Positions 60,299-64,000 of a stretch of 64,000 nt of DNA are shown here, piece after piece (position 1 is the first letter of the stretch; each line of letters begins with the position of its first letter). Below the pieces are notes generated by a model. It worked only from the letters and a program-made list of their open reading frames with translations. It was not told the DNA's origin and searched no databases. The position numbers and the translations under genes were made by a program. Origin of the DNA: Streptomyces pristinaespiralis (GTDB taxonomy: Bacteria > Actinomycetota > Actinomycetes > Streptomycetales > Streptomycetaceae); assembly GCF_001278075.1 (NCBI RefSeq), contig NZ_CP011340.1, positions 868,001 through 932,000 of the forward strand. Reading direction: 5' to 3'.

Positions 60299-60919
60299 GT
60301 GCCTGCCCGCGACGTTCTGGCGGAGTACCGCCGCAAGCGCGATTTCCACCGGACCACCGAGCCCTCGGGAAGAGGCGGCCCTCACGACCGTGACGCGCTC
60401 TCGTTCGTGGTCCAGATCCACGACGCGAGCACGATGCATTTCGACTTCCGCCTCGAGGTGGACGGCGTCCTCAAGAGCTGGGCCGTCCCGAAGGGCCCGT
60501 CCGCCGACCCGGGTGCGAAGCGCCTCGCCATGCCGACCGAGGACCACCCGCTGGAGTACGCGGACTACGAGGGCGTCATCGCGCCCGGCGAGTACGGCGC
60601 CGGCGCCGTCATCATCTGGGACGAGGGCACCTACCGCAGCCTCGCCACCGACCGGCGCGGCAACGAGATCCCGTTCGCCGACGCCTTGGAGGCCGGCCAC
60701 GCCTCGTTCTGGCTCGACGGCAGAAAACTGCACGGCGGCTACGCCCTCACCCGCACCCGCGACGGCGGGGCCGGCGGACGCGAGACGTGGCTCCTGGTGA
60801 AGAAGCACGACCGGCACGCCTCCTCGCACCACGCGCCGGAGCCCCGCCGGGCCCGGTCCGCCCGCACCGGCCGGACCCTCAAGGGGGTGACGGCGGACGC
60901 GTCTGCCCACGATGCCTGA
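60299..60919 (+). CDS. Stand-alone LigD-type 3'-phosphoesterase domain protein
   Basis: 206 residues, GTG start behind AGGAG. The DNA-ligase-D phosphoesterase core: LSFVVQIHDASTMHFDFRLE (metal His, His-x-Asp), EVDGVLKSWAVPKGPSADPG, ADYEGVIAPGEYGAGAVIIW, and GGYALTRTRDGG...WLLVKKHD-type strands. It trims 3'-phosphates and ribonucleotides before end joining. Neither Ku nor a ligase or polymerase gene is adjacent. The C-terminal 35 residues are basic and disordered. Confidence 0.9.
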   Translation: MPARDVLAEYRRKRDFHRTTEPSGRGGPHDRDALSFVVQIHDASTMHFDFRLEVDGVLKSWAVPKGPSADPGAKRLAMPTEDHPLEYADYEGVIAPGEYGAGAVIIWDEGTYRSLATDRRGNEIPFADALEAGHASFWLDGRKLHGGYALTRTRDGGAGGRETWLLVKKHDRHASSHHAPEPRRARSARTGRTLKGVTADASAHDA

Positions 60920-60970
60920 GTCGGCGCGCGCTCCCCACCTCGGCCGGAGCCCTGGGCGAGGATGGTGCGG

Positions 60971-62233
60971 ATGATGTTCTCGGACGCCGTCTACGCGGCC
61001 TTGGGAGTCGGCGCGCTGGCTGCCGGCGTGGTGCCGCGGATCGTGTTCAAGCGCCCGTTGTCGATGCCCATGGTGTTCCTGGCGGCGGGCGCGCTCGTCG
61101 CCGCGCTGCCCCTCCCGGTACCGGTCGTGGATCCGGTGCGGGACCGGTTGTGGGTCGAACACGTCACGGAGGTCTGCGTGATCGTGGCCCTGATGGGCGC
61201 GGGCCTGGCCATCAACCGCCCGTTCGGGCTGCGCGCGTGGGCAGGACCCTGGCGCCTGCTGGGAATCACCATGCCGCTCACCGTCGCGGGCACCACGCTG
61301 GCGGCGGTGTTGCTGCTGGACTGGCCGTTCGCCCTCGCCCTGCTGCTGGCGGCGGTCCTCTCGCCCACCGATCCGGTGCTCGCGGCGGAGGTCCGGGTCG
61401 GTGAGCCCACCGACGCCGAGCAGGACGAGGACGAGGTGCGCTTCACCCTCACCAGCGAGGCCGGCCTCAACGACGGGCTGGCCTTCCCCTTCGTCCTGGC
61501 CGCGCTCGCCGCCGCCTCCGCCGCGGCCGCCGGCCGGCCCTTCGAGTGGATCGGCGGCTGGCTGCTGACCGACCTGCTCGGCAGGGCCGCCGTCGGCGTG
61601 CTGACGGGCCTGGCGATCGGACTCCTGCTCGGGCGGATGTTCTTCCGCGCCAGGGTCTCCGCCCTGCGGCTGTCGGAGCACATGGAAGGCTTCGTCGCCC
61701 TGGGCGCCACCTTCGTGTCGTACGGCGTGGCCGAACTGCTGCACGGCTACGGCTTCCTCGCGGTCTTCGTCACCGCCTGCGCCATCCGGTCCGCGGAGCG
61801 CAGCCACGGCTACCACAAGGTCCTGCACGAGTTCACCGAGCAGGTCGAACGCCTGCTGACCGCCTTCCTCCTCTTCCTCCTCGGCGGCTATCTGGTCACC
61901 GGCGGGCTCGGCGCCCTCGACTGGCCGGGAGCGCTCGTCGCCGTCCTGCTCGTCCTCGTGATCCGCCCGGTCACGGGCTGGGTCGCCCAGCTGGGCTTCC
62001 GTGCGGGCACCCGTGAGCGGCTCGTCACCTCCGCGTTCGGCATCCGCGGCATCGGCTCGCTGTACTACCTCGCGTACGCCTTGGGGCAGGGCGCTTTCTC
62101 CGCGCACGCCGAGGAGCTGTGGTCCGTCGTCGCCTTCACCGTCCTGGCGTCCGTCATGCTCCACGGGACCGCGGCCACGCCGGTGATCAGCCGTCTCGAC
62201 CGGCTGCGCGGCAGGTCCGGCCCACCGCCGTGA
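60971..62233 (+). CDS. CPA1-type cation/proton antiporter
   Basis: 420 residues with about 12 membrane helices. VLSPTDPVLAAEVRVG-type segment and LTSEAGLNDGLAFPFVLAAL with the conserved Asn-Asp ion site (ND motif), then VALGATFVSYGVAELLHGYG. Exchanges Na+ or K+ for protons. ATG at 60971 is preferred because GAGG lies 8-9 nt upstream; ATG 60962 abuts it. Confidence 0.88.
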   Translation: MMFSDAVYAALGVGALAAGVVPRIVFKRPLSMPMVFLAAGALVAALPLPVPVVDPVRDRLWVEHVTEVCVIVALMGAGLAINRPFGLRAWAGPWRLLGITMPLTVAGTTLAAVLLLDWPFALALLLAAVLSPTDPVLAAEVRVGEPTDAEQDEDEVRFTLTSEAGLNDGLAFPFVLAALAAASAAAAGRPFEWIGGWLLTDLLGRAAVGVLTGLAIGLLLGRMFFRARVSALRLSEHMEGFVALGATFVSYGVAELLHGYGFLAVFVTACAIRSAERSHGYHKVLHEFTEQVERLLTAFLLFLLGGYLVTGGLGALDWPGALVAVLLVLVIRPVTGWVAQLGFRAGTRERLVTSAFGIRGIGSLYYLAYALGQGAFSAHAEELWSVVAFTVLASVMLHGTAATPVISRLDRLRGRSGPPP

Positions 62234-62260
62234 CCTGACGGGTGCCGCGGCGGGGCCTCG

Positions 62261-64000
62261 TCAGGGCGCGATCCGTTCGGGCATACGGAACTCGCACCAC
62301 ACGCACTTGCCGCTGCCGCGTGACTCGACGCCCCAGCTGTCGGAGAGCCGGTCCACGAGCATCAGGCCCCGCCCGGAGACGCCCGCCACGCCGGCGTCGC
62401 GCCGGCGCGGCAGTGCGCTGGAGCGGTCCTCGACCTCGACCCGGAGCCGCCGTTCCGCGCCGGCCAGCACCCGTGCCGTGACGATCGCCCCACCGTCGGT
62501 GTGCATCAGCGCGTTCGTGATCATCTCGTCGGCGGCCAGCTCTATCTCGTCCGCGCGATCGCCGGCGCCCCAGGCCCGGACGGCGGCCCTGACCATGTGA
62601 CGGGCCGAGCGCAGCGCTTCCGGGTCGCCCTGGGCGACGTGCTGCTGGAGCCGGCCGCCCGCCTGGGCGGTGAAAGCGCCCTTGCGGCGCAGCAGCAGGA
62701 GCGCGACGTCGTCGTCGCCCCCGCGTTCGTCCACCACCTCGCAGAGCCGGTCGGCCAGCAGCTGGAGGTCGCGCGGGCCGCCGTGCACCAGCTCGGCGAG
62801 CAGCTGCATCCCGTCGTCGAGGTCCGCGCCCGGCTGTTCGACCAGGCCGTCGGTGTACATCACCAGCGTCTGGCCGGGATCGAGTTCGACGGTACTGACC
62901 GGGTACTCGAGCCGTCCGAACTCCGCGGAGAGCCCCAGCGGCAGTCCGCCCTGCAGCGCCAGCCTCCGGCAGCTGCCGTTGAGTTCCCTGATCAGCGGGT
63001 CGACGTGCCCGGCCCTGACCACCTGCACCACCCCGGTGGACAGGTCCACCTCGGCGTAGGTGCAGGTGGCGAAGCGGTCGGTGTCCAGTTCGTGCAGGAA
63101 GACGGACGCCCGGGCCATCACGGTGGCCGGTGTGTGGCCTTCGGCCGCGTAGGCGCGCAGGACGATGCGGAGCTGTCCCATCACGGCGGCCGCGTGTGTG
63201 TCGTGGCCCTGCACGTCCCCGATGACCGCGCCGACGCGGCCGCCGGGCAGCGCGATGATGTCGTACCAGTCGCCGCCGATGTCCTGCCCGAACCGCGCGG
63301 AACGGTAGCGCACCGCGATCTGCGCGCCCGGCACCTCCGGGATCCGGCGCGGCAGCATGGCCTGCTGGAGCCCTTCGGCGAGGTCGTGCTCCTGCTCGTA
63401 GAGCATGGCCCGCTGAAGGCTCTGCGCGATGCTGCTGCCGAGCGCCACGAGGAGATTGCGCTCCTCGGCGCTGAAGCTGGTCTTGTCGCTGTAGAGGAGC
63501 CCGAGCGCTCCGATGGGGCGGGCCTGGGCGATCAGGGGCAGGTAGGCCGCGGCGGAGATGTCGAGTCCCCGGATGTGCGGCCACAGGATCGGGTACGACC
63601 GGGCGAAGTCGGCCTTGGACTCGATGAAGCGCGGAGTGAGGGTGCGCACCACTTCGCTCATCGGATACTGCTCGTCGACCCGTGTGTAGCGGGTGCCGGG
63701 CACGAAGGAGCCTTCCGGTCCCTCGGCCACGAGATGGATCCGGCCCGACTCGAGAAGTCCCATGACGAGGCTGGTGGCGCCGAGGTGCTCGAGACCGTGG
63801 GTGTTCTTGAGCAGTTCGATGATGTCCTGCACGGTCCTGGCGTGCGCGAGGGCGGCCGTCGTGCTCTCGACGACACTGGTCTGCCTGCGGCGCTCGAGGT
63901 CGACCTCGACATGGGCGGTGGAGTCGGCGAGCTCCTGCGTGGCGTCCCGGACGATGCCGATGATGCGCACGGGGCGGCCTGTCTCGTCCCGCCGCACACA
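62261..64000 (-). CDS. SpoIIE/RsbU-type PP2C phosphatase with PAS, GAF and kinase-like domains (5' end outside window)
   Basis: About 580 residues visible; the N-terminus lies beyond the right edge. Order: end of a PAS domain (GRPVRIIGIVRDATQELADS), a GAF domain (YLPLIAQARPIGALGLLYSD), the PP2C domain (IAVRYRSARFGQDIGGDWYD, VGAVIGDVQGHDTHAAAVMG, YTDGLVEQPGADLDDGMQLL), and a HATPase_c_2 anti-sigma-kinase-like domain (IELAADEMITNALMHTDGGA, ISGRGLMLVDRLS-type). Such multi-domain proteins set anti-anti-sigma phosphorylation in response to stress. The stop is at 62261. Confidence 0.88.
   Translation of the reverse strand, partial: CVRRDETGRPVRIIGIVRDATQELADSTAHVEVDLERRRQTSVVESTTAALAHARTVQDIIELLKNTHGLEHLGATSLVMGLLESGRIHLVAEGPEGSFVPGTRYTRVDEQYPMSEVVRTLTPRFIESKADFARSYPILWPHIRGLDISAAAYLPLIAQARPIGALGLLYSDKTSFSAEERNLLVALGSSIAQSLQRAMLYEQEHDLAEGLQQAMLPRRIPEVPGAQIAVRYRSARFGQDIGGDWYDIIALPGGRVGAVIGDVQGHDTHAAAVMGQLRIVLRAYAAEGHTPATVMARASVFLHELDTDRFATCTYAEVDLSTGVVQVVRAGHVDPLIRELNGSCRRLALQGGLPLGLSAEFGRLEYPVSTVELDPGQTLVMYTDGLVEQPGADLDDGMQLLAELVHGGPRDLQLLADRLCEVVDERGGDDDVALLLLRRKGAFTAQAGGRLQQHVAQGDPEALRSARHMVRAAVRAWGAGDRADEIELAADEMITNALMHTDGGAIVTARVLAGAERRLRVEVEDRSSALPRRRDAGVAGVSGRGLMLVDRLSDSWGVESRGSGKCVWCEFRMPERIAP

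Overview
The window is very GC-rich, with third-position GC bias, GTG and TTG starts, many 4-bp ATGA/GTGA start-stop overlaps, and actinobacterial families throughout (ergothioneine EgtABCD, MMPL transporter, class F sortase, DUF574-type methyltransferase, SpoIIE-type phosphatase). It is almost certainly a chromosomal segment of a Streptomyces or close relative. From memory, the gene order (FAD oxidoreductase/thioredoxin, egtABCD, olsB-olsA, sdhCAB with LysR, PAS-GGDEF-EAL protein, methyltransferase, Lipoprotein_15-repeat lipoprotein, proline iminopeptidase, Fpg/Nei) resembles the SCO088x-SCO095x part of S. coelicolor; no alignment was run.

Layout. 0-6 kb: a transporter cut by the left edge, a secreted GH64 beta-1,3-glucanase behind a tandem LacI-type operator, a disulfide oxidoreductase divergent from thioredoxin, a PemK/MazF-like protein and a PARG-like macrodomain protein. 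6-12 kb: the four-gene ergothioneine operon runs into a convergent olsB-olsA ornithine-lipid operon with a 106-bp 3' overlap. 12-21 kb: an amino-sugar/glycan uptake locus made of a GntR/UTRA regulator divergent from a binding protein, two permeases, a GH20 hexosaminidase and a CBM3-GH16 enzyme, followed by a second binding-protein gene. The two binding-protein genes share the same promoter/operator arrangement. 21-22.3 kb: gene-remnant territory, with a Nudix fragment fused to a universal-stress fragment and tandem hairpin repeats.

22.3-31 kb: a two-component system, an orphan CydB-like protein, an MMPL exporter, a second copy of the GntR regulator, dodecin, a HAD phosphatase and a luciferase-like monooxygenase. 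31-38.7 kb: a 33-bp tandem repeat, LysR with a divergent cytoplasmic beta-lactamase-fold enzyme, a Tat-exported MBL-fold protein, sdhCAB and its divergent LysR. 38.7-44.6 kb: a PAS-GGDEF-EAL c-di-GMP protein (probable rmdA) coupled to a methyltransferase, a lipoprotein, and proline iminopeptidase divergent from MarR across a palindrome.

44.8-57 kb: two related secreted Ig-like/C-terminal-anchor proteins, one carrying a 105-residue Gly-rich insert, beside a class F sortase; then a polysaccharide deacetylase, USP, CapA-like lipoprotein, ECF sigma factor, and an acetate-type symporter module bracketed by its own LytTR regulator and LytS-type kinase; then an anti-sigma factor. 57-64 kb: Fpg/Nei glycosylase, an aldo/keto reductase plus lactonase pair (probable deoxysugar oxidation), a stand-alone LigD phosphoesterase domain, a CPA1 antiporter and a SpoIIE-type phosphatase cut by the right edge.

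No tRNA, rRNA, CRISPR array, transposase or integrase was seen. The most unusual elements are the sortase-associated Ig-like pair with its in-loop Gly-rich insertion, the duplicated binding proteins with matched operators, and the GH20 with a Glu-Glu catalytic pair.
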